Part shown: piece by piece, positions 42,490-50,897 of the stretch
Layout: the number at the start of each line of letters is the position of its first letter
Position numbering within the stretch: position 1 is the stretch's first letter
Assembly (NCBI RefSeq): GCF_011752565.1
Contig: NZ_VWXK01000002.1
Span: 310,001 to 374,000, forward strand
Length of the DNA: 64,000 nucleotides
Source of the DNA: Pantoea sp. Ap-967
Lineage (GTDB): Bacteria; Pseudomonadota; Gammaproteobacteria; Pseudomonadales; Pseudomonadaceae
Reading direction: 5' to 3'
Made by a program: the position numbers and the translations under genes
Notes under the pieces: model-generated
Databases searched by the model: none
Told to the model about the DNA's origin: nothing
The model's input: the letters and a program-made list of their open reading frames with translations, nothing else

Positions 42490-44934
42490 TCAGAAGTCGT
42501 ACCGCACATCCATCATCACATGACGCGGCGCGCCATACTGGCCCCAGCTCCCGGCAATGCCGGAATAGTATTTCTCGTCGAACAGGTTGTTCAGGTTGAC
42601 CGTGCTCGACAGGTGCTCGTTGAAGCGATAACGCGCCATCAGGTTCACCACGCTGTAGTCCTTCTGGGTAACACGCGCACCGTACCGGCTGAAGTACACC
42701 GAATGGCTGGAGTTCCAGTTGACCCCGCCCCCCACGGTCAGGTGCTGCAGGTCGCCGGGGAGCTGGTAGGTGCTCCACAGGCGCACGGTGTCCATCGGCA
42801 ACTGCGTGGTCAGGCGTGCGCCGTCAGCATCCTCGGTCCGTGAATGGCTGTAGCCAGCCTGAACGTTCCAACCCTGGCTCAGTTCACCGCCCAGTTCCAG
42901 GTCGACACCCTTGGTCTCGGCGCCGCTCACACCGCGGTAGTAGTCCTCGGTTTGATTGGCAGTGCCCGGGATCACGCGAGAGCCTGCGAACTCCGCCACG
43001 TTGTCACGCTTGATCAAATAGGCCGCGACGCTGGCGTTGAGGCGTCCCTCATAAAACTCACCCTTCCAGCCGCCCTCGTAGTTCTTGCCTACCACCGGAT
43101 CGAGAACCTGGCCGTTCGCATCGCGGGCATCCTGCGGTTTGAAGATGTCGGTATAACTGACATACAGCGACTGCTCCGGCGTCAGGTCGTAGACCAGGCC
43201 GGCATAGGGGGTGACCACGCCGCGCTCTTTCATGCTGTACGCGGACGGGGTGCCGTTGGGCAATACCTGCAGGAAGTAGTTGTAGCGGTAGTTGCTGGCA
43301 CGTGCGCCGAGGATCAGGTGCAGGCTGTCGCTCAAGTTGAAGCGGCTGGCAACGAAATAACCGCTCTGGCGGGTGCTGACATCGTAGTCCATCACTGGGC
43401 TGTAACCGGCCTTGTCAGGCTTGGGCAGTTCATGATCCCAGTTGTGGAAATCGAGCGAGGTATCGCCGAATTCATCGGAATGGTGATGGTTGACGTAATC
43501 AAGGTAGTTGGCGCCGAAAATCAGCTCGTGGCTGCGCCCGAACAGCTCGAACGGGCCCTGCAGGGTAGCGTCGACGGCGCGTTGACGTTGGGTGACATCG
43601 GCCTTGCTCTGGTCGATCAGCGCTGTGCCGTCGGGGCTGATGTTGGAGAAGTTCGACCGGCTGTAGTAAGCCGCGGCGTCCACGTCACGGTCCACGTCCA
43701 TGTAGGTGGTGCCAACTTTCAACTGCCAGTCGCCGGCCAATTGCTGCTCGATGCCGATGTTGTAGTTGGTGGTTTCGATACGGTCGACGCTCCAGCGTGA
43801 GCCGGAACTGGTGGAGCGTGAGAAGTCGGTCGGAGTGCCGTCGTTGTAGATCAGCGGCACGCCCTGGGCACCCGTGGGGCGGTAGCGTTGGTGCTCGATG
43901 CTGAGCCGCAACACGGTGCTGTCGCTGAGGTCGGTTTCCAGTGCGCCGTAGGTGATGTCCTTGTCCTGCTGGTACCAGTCCATGAAGGTGTGGTTGAGCT
44001 GCTTGGCTGCCACCAGCCGACCCCGCACATTGCCGGTAGCGGTCAACGGGCCAGAAATGTCGGCCTCCAGGCGCCGGTAGTCCCATGAGCCCACGCCCCC
44101 TTGCACGTAGGCCTTGAAGTCGCGGGTCGGGCGCTTGCGCACCACGTTGACCACGCCGCTGGGGTCGCCAGCACCGGTCATCAGGCCGGTGGCGCCACGC
44201 ACCACCTCGACCCGGTCGTAGATCGCCATGTCCAGCAAGGTGCTGGGCATGGTCCGGGTCTGGTTTTCCTGGTAGGTGGTCACGCCATCGAACTGGTAGG
44301 TGTTCAGGGCGCTGCCGCGCGAGTAAATGTTGAAGCGCTCGCCGCCGTCCTGGGACATGGTGACGCCGGGCGTTTCCTTGAGCACGTCGGCCATGGTGGT
44401 GAGGTGCTGGTCATCCATGCGCTGGCGCGTGATCACGCTGATCGACTGCGGGGTTTCACGCATCGACAGGTTCATCTTGGTGGCAGTGCTGGTCACCGCG
44501 GTGGTGTACGAGCCGGTACCTTCGGTGGTCTCACCCAGGCCGTCGGCGTTAATGCTGGTGGCGCCCAGCTCCAGCGCACCACTGGTGGTACTCTGGGCAA
44601 TCAGCCGGTAGCGGTCGCGCGCCACCTGCACGGGCTGCAGGCCGGTGCCGGCCAACAGCAACGACAGGCCCTGGGCGACACCATGGTCACCGCGCAGGCC
44701 CGGGCTGCGCAGGCCGTTGGACAGCTTGGCGTCCACCGCCACCATGACCCCGGCTTGCTGGCCAAACTGCGCCAGGGCGCTGTCGAGGCTGCCGGGGGCA
44801 ATGTCGAAACGGCGGCTGCCGGCTTGCTCGGTAGCCGCCAAGACGGCCTGAACAGGTAGCTGGAAGGTGGCCACGGCCAGGCCGATGACCAGCGGGCGCA
44901 GGCGGGTAGCGAGCGGGGTGAGACGAGACTGCAT
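42490..44934 (-). CDS. TonB-dependent siderophore receptor with STN signalling domain
   Basis: The 814-aa protein has a signal peptide to about residue 34, then an STN domain (FDIAPGSLDSALAQFGQQAGVMVAVDA, about 43-95). A plug follows with MDDQHLTTMADVLKETPGVTM and VEVVRGATGLMTGAGDPSGVVNVVRKRP. The barrel ends HVMMDVRYDF with terminal Phe. It resembles FpvA/FoxA-type ferric siderophore receptors. The STN domain should contact the FecR-like protein encoded next upstream (45062-46030) and so relay ligand binding to the ECF sigma at 46027-46530. The siderophore, probably foreign or hydroxamate-type, is unknown. Confidence 0.9.
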   Translation of the reverse strand: MQSRLTPLATRLRPLVIGLAVATFQLPVQAVLAATEQAGSRRFDIAPGSLDSALAQFGQQAGVMVAVDAKLSNGLRSPGLRGDHGVAQGLSLLLAGTGLQPVQVARDRYRLIAQSTTSGALELGATSINADGLGETTEGTGSYTTAVTSTATKMNLSMRETPQSISVITRQRMDDQHLTTMADVLKETPGVTMSQDGGERFNIYSRGSALNTYQFDGVTTYQENQTRTMPSTLLDMAIYDRVEVVRGATGLMTGAGDPSGVVNVVRKRPTRDFKAYVQGGVGSWDYRRLEADISGPLTATGNVRGRLVAAKQLNHTFMDWYQQDKDITYGALETDLSDSTVLRLSIEHQRYRPTGAQGVPLIYNDGTPTDFSRSTSSGSRWSVDRIETTNYNIGIEQQLAGDWQLKVGTTYMDVDRDVDAAAYYSRSNFSNISPDGTALIDQSKADVTQRQRAVDATLQGPFELFGRSHELIFGANYLDYVNHHHSDEFGDTSLDFHNWDHELPKPDKAGYSPVMDYDVSTRQSGYFVASRFNLSDSLHLILGARASNYRYNYFLQVLPNGTPSAYSMKERGVVTPYAGLVYDLTPEQSLYVSYTDIFKPQDARDANGQVLDPVVGKNYEGGWKGEFYEGRLNASVAAYLIKRDNVAEFAGSRVIPGTANQTEDYYRGVSGAETKGVDLELGGELSQGWNVQAGYSHSRTEDADGARLTTQLPMDTVRLWSTYQLPGDLQHLTVGGGVNWNSSHSVYFSRYGARVTQKDYSVVNLMARYRFNEHLSSTVNLNNLFDEKYYSGIAGSWGQYGAPRHVMMDVRYDF

Positions 44935-45061
44935 TGAGGCGATCCTTGGCAGACAGTGGGCGAATCAGAGGGGTTTGCCTGTCTTGATGCGCGAGAATCG
45001 GAAATCTGCCCGCCGATGGCGTTTTTTTTCGATAACGCTTCTGGGCCTTTCATGCACCGGC

Positions 45062-46030
45062 TCAAGCCGGCAGCACATTCACCCAATACCCCAGCACCCG
45101 CTGCACCCGCACAGGCAGTACCTGGCTCAGCAAGTCCAGGCTGGCATCGGGTTCATCGAGCGAGAATGTACCGGTCAATTGCAGCCCGGCAACGCGCGGG
45201 TCCCAGCGCAGCACGCCCTTGCGGTAGCGGTCCAGTTCCGTCAGCAGTTGCTCCAGCGGCATGCGCTCGGCGACCAGCTGGCCGTGGGTCCAGGCGTCGG
45301 CGCCCAGCGCCAGTGGCACAGGCGCATCAGCGCGGGAGGCACCGAAGGCCTGCTGCCAACCCGCAACCAGCTCGCTACGTGCGCCCTGGGCATATTCCAC
45401 CAGCGCCTCGCCCTTGAGTAACTGCACCAGGGTCGAACGTGGCTGCTGATGCACGATCAGCCGCGTTGCGCCGCCTGGCAGCACCCGGGCCTGGGCGGTG
45501 CGCAGGCTGACCTGAGCGCCCTGCTCCACCTCGAGCAGCACCCGCCCACGGTTGAGCGTGAGCACGCGCATGCCTGCCACCAGGTCGCTGTCCAGCGCGC
45601 TGCCTGCGTCGAGCTGCAGGGAAAGACCGGCGTCCAGTTGCCAACGGTGGCGTTCCCCGGTGGCCGTGGTGAGGTCACTGAACAGCCCTGGCAACAGGCT
45701 GCGCTGGTGCACGCTGTAACCACCGGCCAATAGCACACCGGCGCCCGCAAGGCCGGTTAGCACTGCCCTGCGCGTGACCTGCGCTCGGGCGTGCAACAGC
45801 GTGCGGGCATTCGCCGCGCCAAGCCCATTGGTCCCTTCCCGCAGGCCCTGGCCCAACCCCGCCAGGCGCTGCCAGGCCAGTTCGTGCTCAGGGGATTGCT
45901 GGCGCCACTGCGCACAGGCCTTTTCTTCGCCCGCGCTGCACGCCCCAGACTGCAAGCGAACCATCCACAGCATCGCCTGCTCCAGTACGTGCGGGTCGAG
46001 GCGCGGGGGCGCCACCGGGCCGCCGCTCAC
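45062..46030 (-). CDS. FecR-family anti-sigma/signal transducer (system A)
   Basis: The 322-aa protein has an N-terminal DUF4880-like part (DPHVLEQAMLWMVRLQSGACSAGEEKACAQWRQQSPEHELAWQRL), one membrane helix (TGLAGAGVLLAGGY) and a periplasmic FecR domain with the GERHRWQLDAGLSLQLDAGSALD motif. It starts at a GTG (46030) that overlaps the sigma stop (GTGA), so the two are co-translated. It holds its sigma factor inactive or primes it until the receptor at 42490-44934 signals from outside. The alternative ATG at 46054 lies inside the sigma gene and is less likely. Confidence 0.88.
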   Translation of the reverse strand: MSGGPVAPPRLDPHVLEQAMLWMVRLQSGACSAGEEKACAQWRQQSPEHELAWQRLAGLGQGLREGTNGLGAANARTLLHARAQVTRRAVLTGLAGAGVLLAGGYSVHQRSLLPGLFSDLTTATGERHRWQLDAGLSLQLDAGSALDSDLVAGMRVLTLNRGRVLLEVEQGAQVSLRTAQARVLPGGATRLIVHQQPRSTLVQLLKGEALVEYAQGARSELVAGWQQAFGASRADAPVPLALGADAWTHGQLVAERMPLEQLLTELDRYRKGVLRWDPRVAGLQLTGTFSLDEPDASLDLLSQVLPVRVQRVLGYWVNVLPA

Positions 46031-46530
46031 TGGCCGTACACCGCGGCGTAGCAATGGCGGTAGGCCTTGAGCATGTCCTTTTGCACCATGTTCACCGTCA
46101 ACCCCAACTGTTCGGCGATCTCGGCATAGGCCATGCCATCGAGTTGGGACAGCAGGAACACCTCACGTACCCGCCTGCCCAGCCCATCGAGAATCTGCCC
46201 CACGGCGTCCAATGCCTCCAGCACCAGCAGCCGGGTTTCCTCCGACGGCTGAAGCAGCGGGTCGAGCCGGGCCAGGCTGTCGAGGTAGGCCCGTTCGAGC
46301 GCCTGGCGGCGGAAATGCTGCAGGCACAGGCGCCCCGCCACCGTTGCCAGGTACGCGCGTGGCTCGCGCAGGTGCGCCGGCAGTTCGCTGCGCAACAGCC
46401 GCACGAACGTGTCCTGGGCGAGGTCGAGCGCCTGCTCGCGGTCGCCCAGCTTGTTGCGCAACAGGTTGACCACCCAGCTGTGGTGCCGCAGGTACAGGTC
46501 GCCAATGGCCTGGCGGTCGACGGGGGGCAT
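46027..46530 (-). CDS. FecI-type ECF sigma-70 factor (system A)
   Basis: The 167-aa sigma factor has region 2 (LYLRHHSWVVNLLRNKLGDREQALDLAQDTFVRLLRS) and region 4 (LDGLGRRVREVFLLSQLDGMAYAEIAEQLGLTVNMVQKDMLKAYRHC) in the form typical of iron-starvation sigma factors. It probably transcribes the receptor gene at 42490-44934. A close match to the Fur box lies 41-58 bp upstream of its start, so it should be repressed by iron. It overlaps the FecR gene by four bases. Confidence 0.9.
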   Translation of the reverse strand: MPPVDRQAIGDLYLRHHSWVVNLLRNKLGDREQALDLAQDTFVRLLRSELPAHLREPRAYLATVAGRLCLQHFRRQALERAYLDSLARLDPLLQPSEETRLLVLEALDAVGQILDGLGRRVREVFLLSQLDGMAYAEIAEQLGLTVNMVQKDMLKAYRHCYAAVYGQ

Positions 46531-46570
46531 GGCGCGAGCCTCCGGAAGTCAAATGAAGAAAAGTCGTGCA

Positions 46571-46588
46571 TGATAATACTTATCATTA
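46571..46588. promoter_or_regulatory. Fur box upstream of sigma factor A
   Basis: TGATAATACTTATCATTA at 46571-46588 matches the core of the Fur consensus (GATAATGATAATCATTATC) closely and is nearly palindromic (TGATAA/TTATCA). Its place just before a FecI-like sigma gene is the standard one. It is the clearest regulatory site in the window. Confidence 0.85.
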
Positions 46589-46607
46589 ATGCGATTCCAG
46601 ACGTTCT

Positions 46608-46751
46608 CTGCCGCGCTACCAGTTGGACGATCACTGGAACGTTCAGCTCAACGCCAACAACATCTTCGACCGCTACTACTACGAAGATCAGGGCGGCCGC
46701 CGCTATGGCACCCCGCGTAACTACACGGTGACCGTGCGCGGCAGCTTCTGA
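46608..46751 (+). pseudogene. C-terminal fragment of a TonB-dependent receptor
   Basis: On the plus strand the frame encodes RYQLDDHWNVQLNANNIFDRYYY followed by GTPRNYTVTVRGSF and a TGA at 46749-46751. This is the typical last 45 residues of a siderophore receptor (ALNANNIFD.YY ... GTPRN...V.GSF, aromatic end). There is no upstream barrel, and the fragment starts within 20 bp of the Fur box of the opposite strand. It lies opposite in direction to both neighbouring receptors, so it is a relic of a third receptor gene deleted here. Confidence 0.8.
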
Positions 46752-46780
46752 CGTTCACCGCTGGGCAGCGGCCTGCACCT

Positions 46781-49168
46781 TCAGAACCTGTACTTGAGGC
46801 TCATCATCACGTTCCTGGGCATGCCATAGATGCTTTCGCCGCGTACCGGGCTGTCGCCGATGCTGGCGTAGTAACGGCGGTCGAACACGTTATTGAAGTT
46901 GACCTGGGTTTCTATATGCTCGGTCGGGTTGTAGCCGAGCATCAGGTCCACCAGGCTGTAGCCGGACTGTTCGATGGTGTAACCGGTGCCCTTGTTGTAA
47001 ACCCGGCTCTGGGTGTAGAGCGTCCCGCCCACGCGCCACCGATCAAGCAGCCCAGGCAGTGTGTAGGTGGTGGTGAGCTTGAACAGGTGGCGCGGCAGGT
47101 CGGTATCGAAGTTCTTGCCTTCGTTGGCGGCGTTGCTGTCGCGCACGGTCTTGACCGCGTTGAAGGTATAGCCACCGCCCACCTGCCAGCGAGGCGTCAG
47201 TGCGCCTTGCAGCTCAAGGTCGATGCCCTGGCTGCGCACCTTGCCCGAGGCGCCGTAGCAGGCGACCCCGGTGTTGCCGCATAGGGCATCGCTGAGCTGG
47301 AAGGCACGGTTGACCTGGTTCATGCGGTACACCGCCAGGGTGCCGTTGAGCAAACCCTCGAACCACGCCCCCTTGAGCCCTACTTCGTAGTTCTTGCCCA
47401 CCACCGGTTCAATCAGGCTGCTGTCAGCGGCGCGGTAGTTCTGTGGTTTGAAGATATCGGTGTAGCTGGCGTACACCGAATACTGCTCGTTCAAGTCGTA
47501 GACAAGCCCTGCGTATTTGGTGACGTTGCGGGTCACCTTGTAACTGGCGTGCCCCGGCGTGCCGTTGCTCCAGTAGTAGTCGGTGGAGTAGTCGTACCAG
47601 TCCAGTCGGCCACCGAGAATCAGCGTCAACGGGTCGGCCAGTTTGAAGCGCACCGTGCTGTACAAACCTTTCTGGTTGATATCGATCGCCTGGCGGTCGC
47701 TGTCACGCGGGGACCGGGTCTTGGCAATGCTCGACGGGTCCCAGCTGTTCAGGTCGATGCCGTTGGCCAGGATGCGGTAGCTGGCACCGTTGTACAGGTA
47801 CTTCTCCTGGTAGCGGCTGGTGCCCACCACCAGTTGATGCTCACGCCCGAACAACTGGAACGGCCCACTGGCGAACAGGTCGTAGCTGCTCTGGCGGTCG
47901 TGGTACATCGCGTCGGCCAGTTGCAGGTTGAAGACGTTGTTCAGGTTGGGATCGATCACCTTGGTGGCGGCAAGGTCGAGGGTGCTCCAGGTTTTGTTGA
48001 TGTTGAACTGCAGCTTCCAATCGCGGGCCAGGCGCTGTTCAAGGCTGAGGAACGCCATTTCGCTGGTCTTGTCCCAGAAGTCCGAGTCGGTGCCCAGGTA
48101 GGTCGACCGCGACAGGTGCAGGTCGCTGCCGTTCGCAGCCATCGGCAGGCCACCCCAGGTCGTGTTCTGGTTGTCTTTCTGGCGCGAGGCGCCAACGGTG
48201 AGGGTGGTGGCATCGCTGAGGTCCGCTGCCAGTACGCCGTAGAACAGGCCCCGCTCGGTCTGGGCGTGGTCCTGGAAGCTGTGGTAGTCCTGATAGGCGC
48301 CCACCATTCGCCCGCGCAGGCTCCCCTGTTCATTCAACGGGCCGGATACGTCGACTTCACCACGGTAGCGGTCCCAACTGCCGCCGCTCACCTGGACACT
48401 GGCCTGGGGCGTGGCAGTGGGCTGCTTGCGGACCATGTTGATCGATGCCGATGGGTTGCCGGCGCCCTGCATCAAGCCGGTGGAGCCGCGCACCACCTCG
48501 ACACGGTCGAACATGGCCATGTCGGCGGCGTCCACGGCGTCCGAGCCGCCACCGCCGATGGTGGTGGGCACGCCGTCGTACATCAGGTTGTCGATCAACG
48601 TCCCGCGGGCGTAGTAACGCTGGCGGTCGGCGCCGAGCATCTGCACGGTCAGCCCTGGGGTGGTCTTGACCACATCGTTGAGCGAGTTGAGCTTTTGATC
48701 GTCAATGCGCTGGCGGGTGATGACCGTTGCCGATTGCGGGGTTTCTTTCAGGGTCAACGGCAGCTTGGTCGCACCGCGCAGGGGGCCGGTGGTATACGAG
48801 CCGCTGCCTTCGCTGGTTTCGCCCAGGCCACTGCTGTTCACCGTGGTGGCATCCAGTTCCAGGCTATCGCCGGCAGGGGCTGCGATCAGCCACACCGCAC
48901 CTTGGGTATCCAGGCTCAGGCCACTGCCCATCAGCACCATGCGCACCGCCGATTCGGTGTCGTAGCGCCCTTTGAGCGCTGGCGCGGATTTTCCAGCGAC
49001 GGTTCGCTCGTCGAAGGCCAGGCTCACTCCGGCCTGCAAGCCAATCTGGCGCAGGGACTGGGACAGAGGCTGGGCAGGCAAGTCGAAGTCGAAGCTCGCG
49101 GCAACGGCCGGAATGCTCAGAACCAGGGCCGAGCCTACGACCAGGCTTCGGGAGGCGTTGTACAGCAT
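46781..49168 (-). CDS. TonB-dependent siderophore receptor with STN domain (system B)
   Basis: The 795-aa protein (start 49168, MLYNASRSLVVGSALVLSIPAVA signal peptide; 49240 is upstream and unlikely) has an STN domain (FDFDLPAQPLSQSLRQIGLQAGVSLAFDE). A plug follows with IDDQKLNSLNDVVKTTPGLTVQM and VEVVRGSTGLMQGAGNPSASINMVRKQP. The barrel ends NVMMSLKYRF. Its tail differs from the fragment at 46608. It should work with the FecR (49246-50160) and sigma (50157-50672) proteins next to it. The ligand is unknown; both systems are likely for foreign siderophores. Confidence 0.9.
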   Translation of the reverse strand: MLYNASRSLVVGSALVLSIPAVAASFDFDLPAQPLSQSLRQIGLQAGVSLAFDERTVAGKSAPALKGRYDTESAVRMVLMGSGLSLDTQGAVWLIAAPAGDSLELDATTVNSSGLGETSEGSGSYTTGPLRGATKLPLTLKETPQSATVITRQRIDDQKLNSLNDVVKTTPGLTVQMLGADRQRYYARGTLIDNLMYDGVPTTIGGGGSDAVDAADMAMFDRVEVVRGSTGLMQGAGNPSASINMVRKQPTATPQASVQVSGGSWDRYRGEVDVSGPLNEQGSLRGRMVGAYQDYHSFQDHAQTERGLFYGVLAADLSDATTLTVGASRQKDNQNTTWGGLPMAANGSDLHLSRSTYLGTDSDFWDKTSEMAFLSLEQRLARDWKLQFNINKTWSTLDLAATKVIDPNLNNVFNLQLADAMYHDRQSSYDLFASGPFQLFGREHQLVVGTSRYQEKYLYNGASYRILANGIDLNSWDPSSIAKTRSPRDSDRQAIDINQKGLYSTVRFKLADPLTLILGGRLDWYDYSTDYYWSNGTPGHASYKVTRNVTKYAGLVYDLNEQYSVYASYTDIFKPQNYRAADSSLIEPVVGKNYEVGLKGAWFEGLLNGTLAVYRMNQVNRAFQLSDALCGNTGVACYGASGKVRSQGIDLELQGALTPRWQVGGGYTFNAVKTVRDSNAANEGKNFDTDLPRHLFKLTTTYTLPGLLDRWRVGGTLYTQSRVYNKGTGYTIEQSGYSLVDLMLGYNPTEHIETQVNFNNVFDRRYYASIGDSPVRGESIYGMPRNVMMSLKYRF

Positions 49169-49245
49169 GGGGCATCTCTCGTTGATGGGATGGATACTCC
49201 CTGACGCAGGAGCGCCGCATTTCCCTGATGTCCGCTGCAAAAAAA

Positions 49246-50160
49246 TTAACGAGGCAATAGCCAGGTGGCGTCTTCACGCGTTTGCAGGGTGGCGTTGGCC
49301 AAGGCTGGCAGGGTCTGGACGAACGTTTCGATATCCCCCAGTTGCACCACCGCCGATAGCCGTCGCGGTGACTGGCCGAAGACCTTCAGGGGGCGCCGCA
49401 GGTAGCGTGACAGCACCGCAGCCACCTCTTGCAGGCTGGCGTCCTCGAAGCTGAGGTTGCCGTCAGCGAAGCTGAATGCCGCCGCGGCCGAACGGTGCAG
49501 GCGGGTGAGCTGCCCAGCGGCGTCGCAGCGCACTACCTGGCCGGCTTCGAGCAAGGCCTGCTCGGTGTCACTGTCGACCTGCACGCGCCCGTGCTCAACG
49601 CTGACTTGCACCTGCTCAGGCAGGCGCTCGACCACAAAACGTGTGCCCAATACCCGCACCCGGGCCAAGCCGGCCTCGACCAGAAACGGCCGTTGGCTAT
49701 CGCGTTGCACACCGAAGATGGCCCGCCCGTGCAACAGCACCAGGTGCCGCTCCTGGCGGGTATAGCGCACCAGCAAGCGTGTGTCGGCGTCCAGGGTCAG
49801 CTGGCTGCCGTCCTCCAGTTCGACCGCCAACTGCTCGGCGATACCGGTGGCGTAACGCAGCTCGCGCCCGACCAGGCGCGACCATGCCAACCAGCCCCCA
49901 AGGCCCGATATCGCCAGCAGCCCAAACAAACTGCCACCGAGCAACCTGCGGCGCTTTACGCCCTCCATCGCCCCCGCCAACGCTTGAGTCTGCGAGGTAT
50001 GGGCAAAACCCTCCCACAGGTCGGTGAACGCCTGGTACTCCTCGGCGTGCCGTGGGTCGGCCGCCAGCCATTGGGCAAAGCGGGCACGCTCAGGGTGGTC
50101 GCTGGGTAATTCGAGCAGGCGAGCAAACCAGCGTGCGGCCTGATGGCGGGCATCCGTCAC
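49246..50160 (-). CDS. FecR-family signal transducer (system B)
   Basis: The 304-aa protein starts at a GTG (50160) overlapping the sigma stop, as in system A; upstream methionine frames belong to other DNA. It has DUF4880-like ARHQAARWFARLLELPSDHPERARFAQWLAADPRHAEEYQAFTDLWEGF. One helix (LLGGSLFGLLAISGLGGWLAW) and a periplasmic FecR domain (GIAEQLAVELEDGSQLTLDADTRLLVRYTRQERHLVLLHGRAIFGV) follow, ending in an STN-contacting region. It links the receptor at 46781-49168 to its sigma factor. Confidence 0.88.
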   Translation of the reverse strand: MTDARHQAARWFARLLELPSDHPERARFAQWLAADPRHAEEYQAFTDLWEGFAHTSQTQALAGAMEGVKRRRLLGGSLFGLLAISGLGGWLAWSRLVGRELRYATGIAEQLAVELEDGSQLTLDADTRLLVRYTRQERHLVLLHGRAIFGVQRDSQRPFLVEAGLARVRVLGTRFVVERLPEQVQVSVEHGRVQVDSDTEQALLEAGQVVRCDAAGQLTRLHRSAAAAFSFADGNLSFEDASLQEVAAVLSRYLRRPLKVFGQSPRRLSAVVQLGDIETFVQTLPALANATLQTREDATWLLPR

Positions 50161-50672
50161 GACAACAACGCCCGGGCCGCACGCAGGTCGAGCATTGCGC
50201 GAATCAGGTGACGCTCCACCGCCGACAACGAAATCCCCAGCAGCGTGGCGATTTCCGGCTGCCGCCGGCCTTCGATGCGGGCCAGCCAGAACACCTCTCG
50301 GCACCGCGGTGGCAGGCAATCGAGAATGCGTTGCAGCGCGTCCAGGCGTTGGGCCAGGTCCGCCAGGTGTTCAGCCGACGGAGCAACAGCGCCTTGGCCG
50401 GAGACGGTCATCAATGGCTCAAGCGTGCCTTCGCCCTCGGGCAGCCCGACATAGCGCCGTGCCTCACGGAAATGGTCGATCAGCACCGAGTGGGCGATGC
50501 GCCGCAGGTAGGCATTGGGCTGCTCGATGGGCCGCCGCTGAGACGCCAGCACGTAGCGCACGAAGGCATCGTGGAGCACGTCGCACGCGCGTTGCATGCA
50601 CTGGGTGTGCCGCCCAATCCCCAGCAGCAGGTCGGAATATGCCCACTGCAAGTTAATGCCTTTCCACTCCAT
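50157..50672 (-). CDS. FecI-type ECF sigma-70 factor (system B)
   Basis: The protein has sigma region 2 (DVLHDAFVRYVLASQRRPIEQPNAYLRRIAHSVLIDHFREARR) and region 4 (LDCLPPRCREVFWLARIEGRRQPEIATLLGISLSAVERHLIRAMLDLR), as in FecI. The start may be 50672 (MEWKGINLQW, 171 aa) or an ATG up to 50720; none has a strong ribosome site. I prefer 50672 because the family begins near the WAYSDLLLGIG part. A Fur-like site lies just upstream. It should drive receptor B. Confidence 0.85.
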   Translation of the reverse strand: MEWKGINLQWAYSDLLLGIGRHTQCMQRACDVLHDAFVRYVLASQRRPIEQPNAYLRRIAHSVLIDHFREARRYVGLPEGEGTLEPLMTVSGQGAVAPSAEHLADLAQRLDALQRILDCLPPRCREVFWLARIEGRRQPEIATLLGISLSAVERHLIRAMLDLRAARALLS

Positions 50673-50730
50673 TGCACGGCCCCCACCCTCAGCAAGAGCG
50701 CGGATCATAGGCCGCTGCAACCCTCAGGGC

Positions 50731-50750
50731 AAATGGGAATCATTCTTTAC
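50731..50750. promoter_or_regulatory. Fur-box-like site upstream of sigma factor B
   Basis: On the minus strand this reads GTAAAGAATGATTCCCATTT, containing AATGATTCCCATT, a good half and fair second half of the Fur consensus. It is less perfect than the box at 46571 but is placed equally close to a FecI-like start, 59-78 bp from 50672. The plus-strand 45-aa frame begins just past it. Confidence 0.55.
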
Positions 50751-50759
50751 AGCGAGTTT

Positions 50760-50897
50760 ATGGCTAGCCGCGCCATGATCTCCCCTGTTGATCGAGCGGA
50801 TATCAACATGCGAAATGCAGTCATTGAGGTTGCTCTTGGCTTGAGGGACAATCCGGCGCCCTTCGTGTTTGCCGCCAAGGATTGGACATGGCATTGA
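50760..50897 (+). CDS. hypothetical 45-aa protein overlapping the GrpB-fusion start
   Basis: A short frame from ATG 50760 to TGA 50897 ends NPAPFVFAAKDWTWH and overlaps the next start (ATG at 50888) by ten bases in another frame. The arrangement would allow translational coupling. It is amphipathic rather than membrane-like, and I do not recognise the family. The upstream part overlaps no other gene. It could be chance or the end of a lost gene. Confidence 0.3.
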   Translation: MASRAMISPVDRADINMRNAVIEVALGLRDNPAPFVFAAKDWTWH

